Origin: Microvirga sp. BSC39
Lineage (GTDB): Bacteria; Pseudomonadota; Alphaproteobacteria; Rhizobiales; Beijerinckiaceae
Length of the DNA: 64,000 nucleotides
Direction: 5' to 3'
Assembly: GCF_000739015.1 (NCBI RefSeq)
Contig: NZ_JPUG01000025.1
Coordinates: forward strand, 60,908-124,907
Positions 53,389-64,000 of this stretch are shown here, in pieces. Position numbers and translations under genes: made by a program. The notes below the pieces were generated by a model that saw only the letters and a list, made by a program, of their open reading frames with translations, did no database searches and had not been told where the DNA came from. The number at the start of each line of letters is the position of its first letter. Positions within the stretch are counted from its first letter, which is position 1.

Positions 53389-53938
53389 GAGCCGCATTCA
53401 CGAGATCGGGCCGATAAGGACGGATGGCCAGAAGAATCTCCGTGTTCTTCTTCGGGAAATACATCTGGCTATACATGATGCTTGGGCGTCGCGGTGGGAA
53501 TGCACCAAAGAAACGACGAGGACCTGTCTCGGTGCCATAAATGTAAATCCATTCCTGAGTTGGCAGCATCTTAAAGCCGTAAGGACGAATTTCAGTTCGT
53601 CGAACCTTCACGTCAGACATCTCTGCCCAAGGGATGATGCAGAATGTCATCCTGTCCCAGCCGGCGATGCCGTCTGTCGAGATCACAAAGTCAGGCTTGT
53701 CGTCGAAGATATGGAAGAGGCGCTGGATGATCCGGCGCATAAATTCTAACGCCATGAACACGATCAACGGGACTCGGATCCACACAGGAATGAGGACCAA
53801 TAAGAATAGGAGGGAATAACTCCGCTCCCCCCTCGAGCCTGTTAGCTGAGAGGGTTTCCAAGCTGAATCCAGCAGAAACCAAGCCGCGGCTAGGAGACCT
53901 ACCACCAGCAGAAGACTCGCGACTGAGAGAAGCGACAT
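53351..53938 (-). CDS. Hypothetical membrane protein with PH-like C-terminal region
   Basis: 195 residues. Two membrane helices near residues 5-22 and 42-68 are followed by a soluble domain with [20 protein letters not shown] and a [10 protein letters not shown] segment, a strand pattern seen in bacterial PH-like (STM3941-type) domains; this is a resemblance only. Base composition is clearly more AT-rich than in the flanking ccm and cyclase genes, which suggests a later arrival. The ATG at 53938 is chosen because the hydrophobic start follows it. The 3' end overlaps the YaiI-like gene. Confidence 0.62.
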   Translation of the reverse strand: MSLLSVASLLLVVGLLAAAWFLLDSAWKPSQLTGSRGERSYSLLFLLVLIPVWIRVPLIVFMALEFMRRIIQRLFHIFDDKPDFVISTDGIAGWDRMTFCIIPWAEMSDVKVRRTEIRPYGFKMLPTQEWIYIYGTETGPRRFFGAFPPRRPSIMYSQMYFPKKNTEILLAIRPYRPDLVNAAPIPSHPTEIPRA

Positions 53939-54041
53939 TCTAATGCGGCAGAAGTAATGGCTCTGACCTGGAATGCTCCTGACGGAAACGGGTGTCGCGG
54001 ACAAAATGCATATCTCCCGGCAACTCGCTTCCGGAACAATA

Positions 54042-54620
54042 TTACTTTGCCGCGACCGTCCGCAACTTTTCCTTGAACGCCCCAAAATTCTCCGGCGTCA
54101 GGGGTCCGATATGCTTGTGGCGGATGGTGCCGTCGGGGCCGACGATGAAGGTCTCGGGCACGCCGTAGACGCCCCAGTCGATGGAGGCGCGGCCGTTGGG
54201 GTCGACGCCGACGGCGGCATACGGATTGCCCAGCGCCCCGAGGAAGCGGCGGGCATTGTCCGGGTTGTCGCGCTGGTTGATGCCGACCACCCGGATCGAC
54301 GGGTCCTTGGCGAGATCGACGAGCAGCGGGTGCTCCTGGCGGCAGGGGCCGCACCAGGATGCCCACACGTTCACCACCGTAATGCTGCCCTTCAGGTCCT
54401 CGTTGGAGAAGCCCGGCACCGGCTTGCCGTCGGCCACGAGGCCTTCCAGCGGCGCAAGGCTGAAGGTGGGCACCGGCTTGTTGATGAGGACGGAGGGCAG
54501 CTCGGCCGGGTTGCGGCCGGAGAACAGCTGCACGGCAAACAGCCCTGCGAGCACCAGAAAGACCAGCCCCGGCAGGATGAAGATCAGGCGCGACCGGGGG
54601 CGCTCGGCAGCTTCAGCCAC
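54042..54620 (-). CDS. ccmG: Thiol:disulfide interchange protein CcmG/DsbE
   Basis: 192 residues: one N-terminal membrane helix (LIFILPGLVFLVLAGLFAV) and a periplasmic thioredoxin domain with WASWCGPCRQEHPLL. It keeps apocytochrome c cysteines reduced for heme ligation. The GTG start follows GGAGG at 7 nt and lies inside the end of ccmD, overlapping it by 8 nt, which decides it against a TTG 18 nt earlier. It ends the ccmC-ccmD-ccmG run. Confidence 0.94.
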   Translation of the reverse strand: MAEAAERPRSRLIFILPGLVFLVLAGLFAVQLFSGRNPAELPSVLINKPVPTFSLAPLEGLVADGKPVPGFSNEDLKGSITVVNVWASWCGPCRQEHPLLVDLAKDPSIRVVGINQRDNPDNARRFLGALGNPYAAVGVDPNGRASIDWGVYGVPETFIVGPDGTIRHKHIGPLTPENFGAFKEKLRTVAAK

Positions 54621-54768
54621 GACGCGACCTCCGGCCAATGCCGCGGGATTCGAGGTCGGCGAGGGCGCGGACCTGCATGCGGTGGTCGATCACGGCCCTC
54701 AGGATCAGGCCCGCAACGACGAGCGCCGTGAGAATGTAGGAAAAGGCGATGAAGAAGGTGTGCGACAT
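54613..54768 (-). CDS. ccmD: Heme exporter protein CcmD
   Basis: 51 residues. MSHTFFIAFSYILTALVVAG forms one membrane helix, followed by a basic cytoplasmic tail (LADLESRGIGRRSRRG). This is the usual CcmD layout; it helps release holo-CcmE from CcmABC. It starts 3 nt after the ccmC stop and overlaps ccmG by 8 nt, so the three are coupled. Confidence 0.92.
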   Translation of the reverse strand: MSHTFFIAFSYILTALVVAGLILRAVIDHRMQVRALADLESRGIGRRSRRG

Positions 54769-54771
54769 CGG

Positions 54772-55539
54772 TCAGGCCGCCTGTGCGTCGAGGCGCTCGG
54801 CCTCGAGAATGGTGAGGGTACGCACGCGGCGGCGTAGGATCTCGGTGCGCATGCCGGCAAGATGCAGCGCGATCCCGACAAGGCTGAAGGCCACCGCCAT
54901 GATCAGGAGCGGCACGAGCATGGAGGCATGGATCGTCGGGCCGTCGATACGGAACACGGAGGCCGGCTGGTGCAGGGTGTTCCACCAGTCGACGGAGAAC
55001 TTCACGATCGGCACGTTCACCGCGCCCACAAGCGTGAGGATCGAGACGGCGCGGGCCGCTCGGTTCGGCTCCTCGATGGCGCGCCAGAGCGCGAGAATCC
55101 CCAGATAGATCAGCAGCATCACCAGCATGGAGGTGAGCCGCGCATCCCATTGCCAGTAGGTGCCCCACATGGGCTTGCCCCAGAGCGACCCGGTGACGAG
55201 GCAGATCAGCGTGAAGGCGGCGCCGATGGGAGCGGCAGCCTTCTGCGAGACATCCGCCAGGGGATGGCGCCAGACCAGGGTGCCGAGCGCGGACGTCGCC
55301 ATGATCATGTAGAAGAACAGGGACAGCCAGGCCGCCGGAACGTGCAGATACATGATCTTGACCGTCTCGCCCTGCTGGTAGTCGGCGGGCGCTGCGAACC
55401 AGACCATGTAGAGCCCGACGATCATCAGGATCGCAGCCAGCCCCCCCACCCACGGCAGGAGCGTGCCGCTGAGGCTCATGAAGCGGGTCGGATTGGCAAG
55501 CTCACGGATCATGGGCTGGATGTAGCGGTCTAAAGGCAT
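54772..55539 (-). CDS. ccmC: Heme exporter protein CcmC
   Basis: 255 residues with six membrane helices. The Trp-rich heme-handling loop WGKPMWGTYWQWDARLTS and the periplasmic His in YLHVPAAW and in WWNTLHQPAS are diagnostic. It presents heme to CcmE. The ATG giving MPLDRYIQPM is chosen over an in-frame one 30 nt upstream. The ccmB gene, which normally precedes ccmC directly, lies 2.6 kb away, with four unrelated genes in between. Confidence 0.95.
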   Translation of the reverse strand: MPLDRYIQPMIRELANPTRFMSLSGTLLPWVGGLAAILMIVGLYMVWFAAPADYQQGETVKIMYLHVPAAWLSLFFYMIMATSALGTLVWRHPLADVSQKAAAPIGAAFTLICLVTGSLWGKPMWGTYWQWDARLTSMLVMLLIYLGILALWRAIEEPNRAARAVSILTLVGAVNVPIVKFSVDWWNTLHQPASVFRIDGPTIHASMLVPLLIMAVAFSLVGIALHLAGMRTEILRRRVRTLTILEAERLDAQAA

Positions 55540-55728
55540 ACCTGCAACGTGGAGATCATCTCGGGGCAAATAACGTTTTCGCCAGAGATGAGGCTTCTAA
55601 GGGCTTTGGAGGCGGTTGGGCATTCCGGAAATGTGCGTAGAATCTTGGCCATAAGAGAGATCCGATGCGCCTTTCATTCGCCACCGGAGGCGCCCTATAG
55701 TCGCGTGCATCTCTGTTACGGAGCGATC

Positions 55729-56718
55729 ATGCGCGTCGGATTGTCCAGCCTCGTCGGCCTCACCCTGCTCGGGCTTCCGGCCTCGGCGCAGGACATCACC
55801 TTGCGCCTGCCGGTCGCCTGCGAGATCGGGCGCAGCTGCTTCATCCAACATTACGTGGACCGCGATCCCTCGCCGGGCACGAGCGACTATCAGTGCGGCA
55901 CGCTCACCTACGAGGGGCATGACGGCACCGACATCCGCGTGCCCACCATGGCGGTCCAGAAGGCCGGCGTCGATGTGGTGGCCGCCGCGGACGGAAAGGT
56001 GCTGCGCACCCGCGATGGGGTGGAGGACATCTCCCTCACCGGGCGAGGCCGGCAGAGTGTCGCCAACACCGAATGCGGCAACGGCGCGGTTGTCGATCAC
56101 GGCCAGGGGTGGGAGGCGCAGTACTGCCACCTGGCCAAGGGCAGCATCACCGTGAAGTCGGGCGACATCCTGAAGGCCGGCGACCGGATCGGACAGATCG
56201 GCCTGTCGGGCATGACCGAGTTCCCGCACCTGCACTTCACCCTGCGCAAGGACGGCAAGCCGGTCGATCCCTTCGCCTATGGTGCCCCCGAGAAATCCTG
56301 CGGCGGCGGCAAGTCCCTGTGGGACGCGTCCTTGCAGCGGGCGCTCGCCTATCAGGCGGGCAGCGTGCTCAACAAGGGCTTTGCGAGCGGACCGGTGACG
56401 ATGGAAGCCATCGAGTCGGGCGCAACCGAGCAGGAGACGCCCACCACGCGCTCGCCTGCCCTCGTGGCCTTCGTGCGCGCTATCGGCCTCAAAGGCGGCG
56501 ATGTGCAGACGCTCACCCTGTTCGGCCCCGACGGCAAGGCGCTGGCCCAGAACAAGGCCCCGCCGCTCGATCGCGACAAGGCGCAATGGATGATGTTCGG
56601 CGGAACGAGGCCGCCTGAAGGCGGCTTCCGCCCCGGCCTGTACCGGGCGATCTACCGGGTCGAGCGGGACGGGAGGCCTGCCATCGAGCAGGCCTTCGGC
56701 ATCAACCTTCGCCCGTGA
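55729..56718 (+). CDS. Secreted M23-family metallopeptidase
   Basis: 329 residues with a signal peptide (MRVGLSSLVGLTLLGLPASA). The LytM/M23 motifs are HDGTDIRVP (HxxxD zinc pair), AADGKVL, and TEFPHLHFTLRKDGKPV (HxH). Cysteines around residues 23-60, 119, 137 suggest periplasmic disulfides. The C-terminal third (after about 240) is an extra beta-rich domain. It may cut peptidoglycan cross-links. GGAG precedes the ATG. It is the first of the genes that separate ccmC from ccmB. Confidence 0.85.
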   Translation: MRVGLSSLVGLTLLGLPASAQDITLRLPVACEIGRSCFIQHYVDRDPSPGTSDYQCGTLTYEGHDGTDIRVPTMAVQKAGVDVVAAADGKVLRTRDGVEDISLTGRGRQSVANTECGNGAVVDHGQGWEAQYCHLAKGSITVKSGDILKAGDRIGQIGLSGMTEFPHLHFTLRKDGKPVDPFAYGAPEKSCGGGKSLWDASLQRALAYQAGSVLNKGFASGPVTMEAIESGATEQETPTTRSPALVAFVRAIGLKGGDVQTLTLFGPDGKALAQNKAPPLDRDKAQWMMFGGTRPPEGGFRPGLYRAIYRVERDGRPAIEQAFGINLRP

Positions 56719-57067
56719 TGCTCTCGTGCGCCGTGCGGCTGTCTGCGGGCGCCTCCTCGCGCTCGTTCAGCCCGTAGTCGCGCATGACGCTCGCGACCCG
56801 CAGGCGGTAATCGCGAAAGACGCCGTCACGGCCCGCGCCCTGCGTGGTGCGGTGGGACGGCAGGTTGCGCCAGGCCCGCACCGCCTCCTCGTCGAGCCAG
56901 AACGACAAGGACAGGAGCTTGCCCGGCTCGCTGAGGCTCTGGAAGCGCTCGACGGAGATGAAGCCGTCCATGGTCATCAGGTCGGAGCGGAGCGCCGCCG
57001 CGAGACTCAGATAATCCCGCTTGCCCACATCGCCATCCGGCCAGACCTCGAAGATTACCGCGATCAT
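56702..57067 (-). CDS. Antibiotic biosynthesis monooxygenase (ABM) domain protein
   Basis: 121 residues. [40 protein letters not shown] and [20 protein letters not shown] match the dimeric alpha/beta ABM fold with its conserved Trp and His. Members are small oxygenases or heme-degrading enzymes. The start overlaps the preceding NIPSNAP gene by 4 nt, so both are translated together. The 3' end overlaps the M23 gene by 17 nt. Confidence 0.82.
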   Translation of the reverse strand: MIAVIFEVWPDGDVGKRDYLSLAAALRSDLMTMDGFISVERFQSLSEPGKLLSLSFWLDEEAVRAWRNLPSHRTTQGAGRDGVFRDYRLRVASVMRDYGLNEREEAPADSRTAHESITGEG

Positions 57068-57393
57068 GGCGTGATCAACTCCGCATGTGGGGCCGAGGCG
57101 AGACGCAGGAAGATGCGGTCCTCCCGGCGGATGAACTGCTCCCGCTTGGCGAACTCGTAATTGGCGCGGCCGGCGGGATCGTTCCTCAGGCGCTCGCGAT
57201 AGGCCTCGTAATCGGCTAGGTTTCGAATGTTGTACACGCCGTAAGCCACCGTGCTGGAGCCCTCGTGCGGGGCATAATAGCCGATCAGATCGGCACCGCA
57301 GCGGGGAATCGCCTGGCCCCAATTGCGGGCATATTCGGTGAAGGCGTCTACCTTGAAGGGGTCGATCTCGTAGCGGATGAAGCAGGTGATCAT
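57064..57393 (-). CDS. NIPSNAP family protein
   Basis: 109 residues of the same ferredoxin-like dimeric fold: [40 protein letters not shown] and [20 protein letters not shown]. The MITCF start is chosen over one 27 nt upstream. It forms a two-gene unit with the ABM gene and is divergent from the ArsR-type regulator, which probably controls the pair. Confidence 0.85.
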   Translation of the reverse strand: MITCFIRYEIDPFKVDAFTEYARNWGQAIPRCGADLIGYYAPHEGSSTVAYGVYNIRNLADYEAYRERLRNDPAGRANYEFAKREQFIRREDRIFLRLASAPHAELITP

Positions 57394-57470
57394 CGTTGGG
57401 TCCTTGGCTCTTGAGCACACCCCCGTCGTAGCCGATTGCCCGACGTCGATGCTTCGGCTATCGTCGAAGT

Positions 57471-58172
57471 ATGAAGGAAGGTCCCGTCATCGCGTCCGTT
57501 GCCGCGCTCCTGGGTGATCCGGCCCGCGCCAACATCCTCACCACCCTCATGGACGGGCGGGCGCTCACCGTGAGCGAGTTGGCGGAAGCCGCGGGCGTCA
57601 CGCTCCAGACGGCGAGCGGGCATCTCGCCAAGCTCGACGCTGCGAATCTGCTCATGGCGGAGAGACAGGGACGGCACCGCTACTTCCGGTTATCCGGCCC
57701 CGACGTAGCCCAGGTGCTCGAAGCCCTGATGGGCCTCGCCCAGCGCACGGGCGCCACCCGGGTGCGCACCGGCCCCAAGGATGCGGCGCTGCGGTCCGCT
57801 CGGATCTGCTACGACCATTTCGCCGGAGAGCGGGGCGTTGCGCTTCTCAAAGGCGCGCAGCGGCAGGGCCTCGTCGAGGGTGAGAAGGACATGAGCCTGA
57901 CCGAGAAGGGCCGCGCCTTCTTCGCCGATTTCGGCATCGATCTGGCGGCGCTGGAGAAAGGCCGCCGCCCCGTCTGCCGCGCCTGCCTCGACTGGAGCGA
58001 GCGCCACAGCCATCTCGGCGGCGCGCTGGGCGCCGCCCTCCTGTCCCGCATGATTGACCGGGGCTGGATCCGGCGCGATGCCGGGCGCGTGCTGGCCTTC
58101 ACCTGCGAGGGCATGGAGGGTTTTGAAGTCGCCTTCGTGCAGCCGACGGAGAAAGCCTCACAGGCCGCCTGA
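57471..58172 (+). CDS. ArsR-family regulator with duplicated winged-helix region
   Basis: 233 residues. The N-terminal winged helix has [20 protein letters not shown] and [21 protein letters not shown] second helical domain has [38 protein letters not shown] and a closing wing. Two cysteines in PVCRACLDW could sense metals or oxidants. It is divergent from the NIPSNAP-ABM pair by 77 nt and converges with ccmB by 13 nt. In other genomes this regulator type lies beside the same pair, as far as I recall. Confidence 0.87.
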   Translation: MKEGPVIASVAALLGDPARANILTTLMDGRALTVSELAEAAGVTLQTASGHLAKLDAANLLMAERQGRHRYFRLSGPDVAQVLEALMGLAQRTGATRVRTGPKDAALRSARICYDHFAGERGVALLKGAQRQGLVEGEKDMSLTEKGRAFFADFGIDLAALEKGRRPVCRACLDWSERHSHLGGALGAALLSRMIDRGWIRRDAGRVLAFTCEGMEGFEVAFVQPTEKASQAA

Positions 58173-58185
58173 GGCGAAAGGTGCG

Positions 58186-58854
58186 CTATTCCCCCGACCT
58201 GAGCGCGGCCGCGGCGCCCACGGTGCCGACAACGGCCGCGATCAGCGACAGCGCCGCAAGCACGAGGAACGGCGTCATGAACGGGATCGTCCCGCCGACC
58301 GCCGCATTGGCGGCCGAGACCCCGAAGATCAGGGTCGGGATCATGAAGGGCAGGACCAGGATCGCCAGGATCAGGCCACCGCGCCGCAACGACGAGGTCA
58401 GCGCCGCGCCCACCGCCCCGATGAAGGTGAGCGCCGGCGTGCCCACCAGAAGGGTACTTACCATGGCGAGCATGGCCTCGGGCGAGAGCGCCACGAGGAA
58501 GCCCAGGAAGGGCGCCGCGATGGCGAGCGGCAGGCCCGTCACGAGCCAGTAGGCGATGACCTTGGCGAGAACCACGATCTCCATGGGCGCATGGGACAGG
58601 CGCAGGAGATCGAGCGACCCATCCTCCTGATCGGCCTGGAACAGACGGTCGAGCCCGATCAGCGTGGCGAGCAGGGCCGCGATCCACAGGATCGCCGGGC
58701 CGATGCGCGAGAGCAGATTGAGATCGGGACCGAGGGCGAAGGGAATCAGCGTCACGATCATCAGGAAGAAGATGAGGCCCATGACGCCCGAGCCGCCGAC
58801 GCGGGCGGCGAGCCTCAGGTCACGGATCAGGAGGGCGTTGAAGGAGCGGATCAT
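58186..58854 (-). CDS. ccmB: Heme exporter protein CcmB
   Basis: 222 residues with six membrane helices. LLIRDLRLAARVGGSGVMGL, LFQADQEDGSLDLLRLSHAP and WLVTGLPLAIAAPFLGFLVA are CcmB features. It is the permease of the CcmAB complex that releases heme-loaded CcmE. Its start overlaps the ccmA stop by 4 nt. The next ccm gene lies 2.6 kb downstream. Confidence 0.95.
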   Translation of the reverse strand: MIRSFNALLIRDLRLAARVGGSGVMGLIFFLMIVTLIPFALGPDLNLLSRIGPAILWIAALLATLIGLDRLFQADQEDGSLDLLRLSHAPMEIVVLAKVIAYWLVTGLPLAIAAPFLGFLVALSPEAMLAMVSTLLVGTPALTFIGAVGAALTSSLRRGGLILAILVLPFMIPTLIFGVSAANAAVGGTIPFMTPFLVLAALSLIAAVVGTVGAAAALRSGE

Positions 58855-59483
58855 CTCTCCTCTCCTGCGACGGTTGAGGGCCTGCTCGCCCGCTCGATCC
58901 GGATCTCCTTGGCGTCCTTGAGAAACAACGGCGAATGGGTCGAGGCCGCGATCATGCCGCCGTTCTCCCGGTGGCTTTCGAGAATCAGGCGCAGGGTCTC
59001 CTGCGAGGCCGTGTCGAGGGCGGAGGTCGGCTCATCCAGAAGCCAGAGCGGCCGATGCGCCACGAGCAGCCGGGCGAGCGCCACCCGCCGGCGCTGGCCG
59101 GCCGAGAGATAGGCCACCGGCAGGCGGGCGGCATGCGCCAGCCCCACGGCCTCCAGGGCTTCGCGAGGTTTCAGGGCCGGATGGCCCAGGAAGTCACGGG
59201 CAAAGGTGAGATTTTCCTCGGCTGTGAGCGCCGCTTTGAGGGCGTCCCGGTGACCCACATAGTGCAGGCACTCGGCCAGGGTGCGCTCGCCGGCCCCGTC
59301 GAGCAGAATCGCTCCGGCCACGGGATGCAGCCGCCCGGCCAGGATGTCGAGGAGCGAGGACTTGCCGGCCCCGTTGCGACCGGTGATCACCAGGGCTTCG
59401 CTGGCTGAGAGCGTGAAGGAGACGCCCTCGAAGATGCGCCGCTCCCCCCGCTCGCAGGCCAAATTGTTAACGCTCAGACGCAA
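58851..59483 (-). CDS. ccmA: Heme exporter ATPase CcmA
   Basis: About 210 residues, normal for CcmA. Walker A is ITGRNGAGKSSLLDILAG, the signature is YLSAGQRRRVALARLL, Walker B is WLLDEPTSALD and the switch His is in IAASTHSP. The TTG start giving LRLSVNNLACERGE fits the family start; the frame is open another 48 codons upstream, but that stretch looks non-coding. It is divergent from acnA with 219 nt between. Confidence 0.93.
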   Translation of the reverse strand: MRLSVNNLACERGERRIFEGVSFTLSASEALVITGRNGAGKSSLLDILAGRLHPVAGAILLDGAGERTLAECLHYVGHRDALKAALTAEENLTFARDFLGHPALKPREALEAVGLAHAARLPVAYLSAGQRRRVALARLLVAHRPLWLLDEPTSALDTASQETLRLILESHRENGGMIAASTHSPLFLKDAKEIRIERASRPSTVAGEER

Positions 59484-59702
59484 ACCCCGTACCCCTGCCC
59501 TCTTTGCACCCCAGAACCGTTCTAAACCGTGTAGCGGGATGGTTGGAAATGATCTATAGCACCCGTGGCTGCGCCGCGCGCCAAGGCGTCCAATCCGCCT
59601 CGCGCGCTTACTCCCCTGTCCGGGCACCCCCGGAGCGGCGCGCGCTTATCGCGCTTTCGGCCGAACACATGTTCGTAACCCAAATGCACGCGAGGATTCG
59701 CC

Positions 59703-62408
<2,706 letters not shown>

Positions 62409-62421
62409 AATCTCACAACAA

Positions 62422-62453
62422 AGCGCCCGCTCTTCGCATGAGGAGCGGGCGCT
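62422..62453 (+). terminator. First hairpin after acnA
   Basis: An 11-bp stem AGCGCCCGCTC/GAGCGGGCGCT with a 10-nt loop, 14 nt past the acnA stop. No clear U-run follows, so it probably acts with the second hairpin. Confidence 0.7.
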
Positions 62454-62467
62454 AACGACGGATGGAA

Positions 62468-62497
62468 AAGGGGCGTTCCATGGCTGGAACGCCCCTT
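62468..62497 (+). terminator. Second hairpin after acnA
   Basis: A perfect 13-bp stem AAGGGGCGTTCCA/TGGAACGCCCCTT with loop TGGC, followed by CTTCTT. It is the stronger intrinsic terminator of the tandem pair and is close to symmetric, so it could also serve the minus-strand gene beyond. Confidence 0.8.
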
Positions 62498-62612
62498 CTT
62501 CTGGCTCAGATCACGAAGAAGCCCGGCGGCTCCGGCAGGCAGCGGCAGATCTGCTGACGACTTCGATGAATCAAATCCCTTCAGGCTATATTCGGCGATC
62601 TTCCTGGATTCG

Positions 62613-63066
62613 TCAGCTCAGTGCGCGCCTGACCCTGTTGAGAGCACGGGCCGCTCGTCGTAGGAGCAGGAGGGTTCTCGCGACCAGGGAGTGTCCGGTT
62701 GCGAGCCGCACATATGCATTCGCCAGACGGTGCGCCCGTGACGCAGCAAGCGTCTTTTGTGCTTTCTGAAGCGCCTTGAGCTGCGCCCTGGTAGACGCCA
62801 GTTCTACCTTGAGCTGCTGGTAGTGATCCTTCGAACGTTGTGATGAGGCTTTGAGGCGATCATAATTTAGCCTTAGGCGCTCCTGCTCTTCTGCATAGGC
62901 TTTGATGGTCGGCTCTTGCTCCAGAAGACGCTGCTCAAGGCTGGCTCTTTCGAGAGCTGCAATCCGCCGAATTTCCCGTGCGCGATCCTCGGAAAGCCGC
63001 GCGAGCATCTTGTAGTATTCGACCTCGGAGCTCTCCGGCTCCCTTCGTGGAACATCGGATCTCTTA
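62613..63066 (-). pseudogene. Coiled-coil protein gene, 3' part cut by the IS element
   Basis: On the minus strand an ATG at 63008 opens a 131-residue frame, but the frame continues in register upstream (SDVPRREPESSEVEYYK, then the ATG codon) straight into the IS inverted repeat. So this looks like the 3' end of a longer gene whose 5' part lies beyond the window. Residues after the ATG form a long coiled coil (RIAALERASLEQRLLEQEPT to LASTRAQLKALQKAQK) and a basic Leu/Arg-rich end. Such tails follow methyltransferase or glycosyltransferase domains in some cell-surface sugar proteins; that is a guess. Composition is less GC-rich than acnA. Confidence 0.6.
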
Positions 63067-63998
63067 GAGTCTGACTCAGAAAGACCGGTCTGGTTTCAGG
63101 GCCTTACAAGTCTTCTGGTCAGCATCCGAATATGGGCGATGAAGATCCAAGCCACCGCACTTTCAATCGACGCTTCAAAGTCCTTGGCCAGGCGGCGGCA
63201 GCGTCCAAGCCAACCGAAGGTTCGCTCCACAACCCAGCGGCGCTTGAGGACCGCAAAGCCTTTGCCCGCGTCGGAGCGCTTGATGATCTCGATGGTCCAG
63301 TGCCCAAGAGCGGCGACGGCGTCGCGCAGCTTGTCTCCCGCATAGCCACCATCGGCAAAGACATGGCGCAGCCAGGGATAGAGGACGCGGATGGATGTCA
63401 GCACCTCCATCGCCCCGTCGCGGTCCTGGATGTCGGCGGGATGAGCGCGCAGCCCGACCAGATGGCCTTGCGTGTCGGTGATGATGTGGCGCTTGCGGCC
63501 CTTGATCTTCTTGCCGGCATCAAAGCCGCGCGGTCCACCGCTTTCCGTTGTCTTCACCGACTGACTGTCGATCACGCCCGCGGATGGGCTCGCCTCCCGG
63601 CCGACCCTCTCGCGCGAGGCGGCCACAAGGGCATGGTTGATCCGCTCGAACGTGCCATCCCGTGACCAGGCATAGAAATAGCTCTGCACAGTGGAGTATG
63701 GCGGAAACTCCTTGGGCAACTGGCGCCATTGGCAACCGGTCGCGGCCAGATACAGGATCGCCTCAACCACCGCCCGCAGACATGTGGTGCGGGGACGGCC
63801 GATCCGCCGGGCGGCGGGCATGAAGGGCTTGATCAGCGCCCATTCGGCATCGGTGAGATTGCTTGCATAACGCAGTCCGTCTCGCCGATAGTGTCGGCGA
63901 GTGGCCTCAGTCCAAACCATCGTGAACTCCATCGAATCTTCGCAAATCCGACGGAATCACAAGGGCTTGAAGCCACTCAACCTTTTTCAGTCAGCCTC
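63067..63998. mobile_element. Complete IS5-family insertion sequence (IS427/IS1031-like)
   Basis: About 932 bp. The terminal inverted repeats are GAGTCTGACTCAGAAAG on the left (from 63067) and, on the right, the complement of GAGGCTGACTGAAAAAG (ending 63998): 14 of 17 bases match. The left flank ends in TTA and the right flank starts with TT before the window ends, which fits a 3-bp TTA/TNA target duplication. One transposase gene fills most of the element on the minus strand. The element interrupts the coiled-coil gene. Confidence 0.85.
63096..63920 (-). CDS. IS5 family transposase
   Basis: 274 residues in a single unbroken frame. The DDE residues are visible: Asp in AGVIDSQSVKTTESGG, Asp in HVFADGGYAGDKL and Glu in RRWVVERTFGWLGRCRRLAK. 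The N-terminal LTDAEWALIKPFMP and YLAATGCQWRQLPKEFPPYS are typical of IS5-group insertion proteins. The ATG at 63920 has GGAG 7-8 nt before it; an earlier in-frame ATG at 63932 is possible. No frameshift or stop is seen, so the element may still be mobile. Confidence 0.92.
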   Translation of the reverse strand: MVWTEATRRHYRRDGLRYASNLTDAEWALIKPFMPAARRIGRPRTTCLRAVVEAILYLAATGCQWRQLPKEFPPYSTVQSYFYAWSRDGTFERINHALVAASRERVGREASPSAGVIDSQSVKTTESGGPRGFDAGKKIKGRKRHIITDTQGHLVGLRAHPADIQDRDGAMEVLTSIRVLYPWLRHVFADGGYAGDKLRDAVAALGHWTIEIIKRSDAGKGFAVLKRRWVVERTFGWLGRCRRLAKDFEASIESAVAWIFIAHIRMLTRRLVRP

Positions 63999-64000
63999 TT

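Overview
This window is a high-GC, gene-dense chromosomal segment of an alphaproteobacterium of the order Rhizobiales (Hyphomicrobiales). A Methylobacteriaceae/Microvirga-like host is my best guess, but the genus is not proven. The evidence is the AcpXL very-long-chain fatty acid (VLCFA) cluster typical of rhizobial lipid A, the core order leuD/leuC-rplS ... trmD-rimM-rpsP-ffh, the dapF-mtaB ... ftsY-yciB group, ccm genes beside acnA, and several families of short GC-rich palindromic repeats. No phage, CRISPR array or rRNA was seen. There is one tRNA (Gly-GCC) and one complete IS5-type insertion sequence at the right edge.

Layout. 0-4.5 kb: VLCFA/lipid A cluster acpXL-fabZ-fabF2-fabF1-fabG on the minus strand; fabF2 lacks the ketosynthase nucleophile. 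4.8-10.2 kb: a tyrosine-phosphatase-like protein, an MsbA-type ABC exporter, a free-standing homodimeric-type pyruvate dehydrogenase E1, and tRNA-Gly. 10.3-13.2 kb: a housekeeping run with prolyl-tRNA editing protein, CnoX-type thioredoxin, Lon-substrate-domain protein, Trm112-like protein and CHMI-like isomerase. 13.2-18.1 kb: CitE-like lyase, DUF429 protein, Thr/Ser dehydratase, then a bicarbonate uptake unit (SbtA permease, PII-like SbtB, beta-carbonic anhydrase). 18.2-24.7 kb: HWE histidine kinase, asd preceded by a possible Thr/Lys-rich leader peptide, GNAT, sulfite-oxidase-like enzyme.

24.7-34.7 kb: leuB, leuD and leuC on the minus strand, interleaved with RidA, a Ser/Thr kinase-UspA fusion next to a metallophosphoesterase, a lytic transglycosylase, a cupin and small proteins. 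34.8-38.1 kb: HxlR and Lrp regulators, each divergent from an enzyme or transporter gene. 38.0-41.7 kb: trmD-rimM-rpsP-ffh. 42-46 kb: accessory genes. 46.1-53.4 kb: dapF-mtaB, an RluA-type pseudouridine synthase, ftsY, yciB, a class III cyclase and a YaiI-like protein. 54-59.5 kb: the cytochrome c maturation genes, with ccmAB separated from ccmCDG by a four-gene insert. 59.7-62.4 kb: acnA. 62.6-64 kb: a coiled-coil gene remnant cut by the IS element.

The most unusual signal is a GC-rich palindromic repeat of about 120 bp found twice in coding sequence, in the same orientation and reading frame. One copy lies in the middle of the RluA-type synthase; the other lies in the open 5' extension of rimM. 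A second repeat type supplies the last codons of the same RluA gene. This resembles the protein-inserted palindromic elements of Rickettsia.
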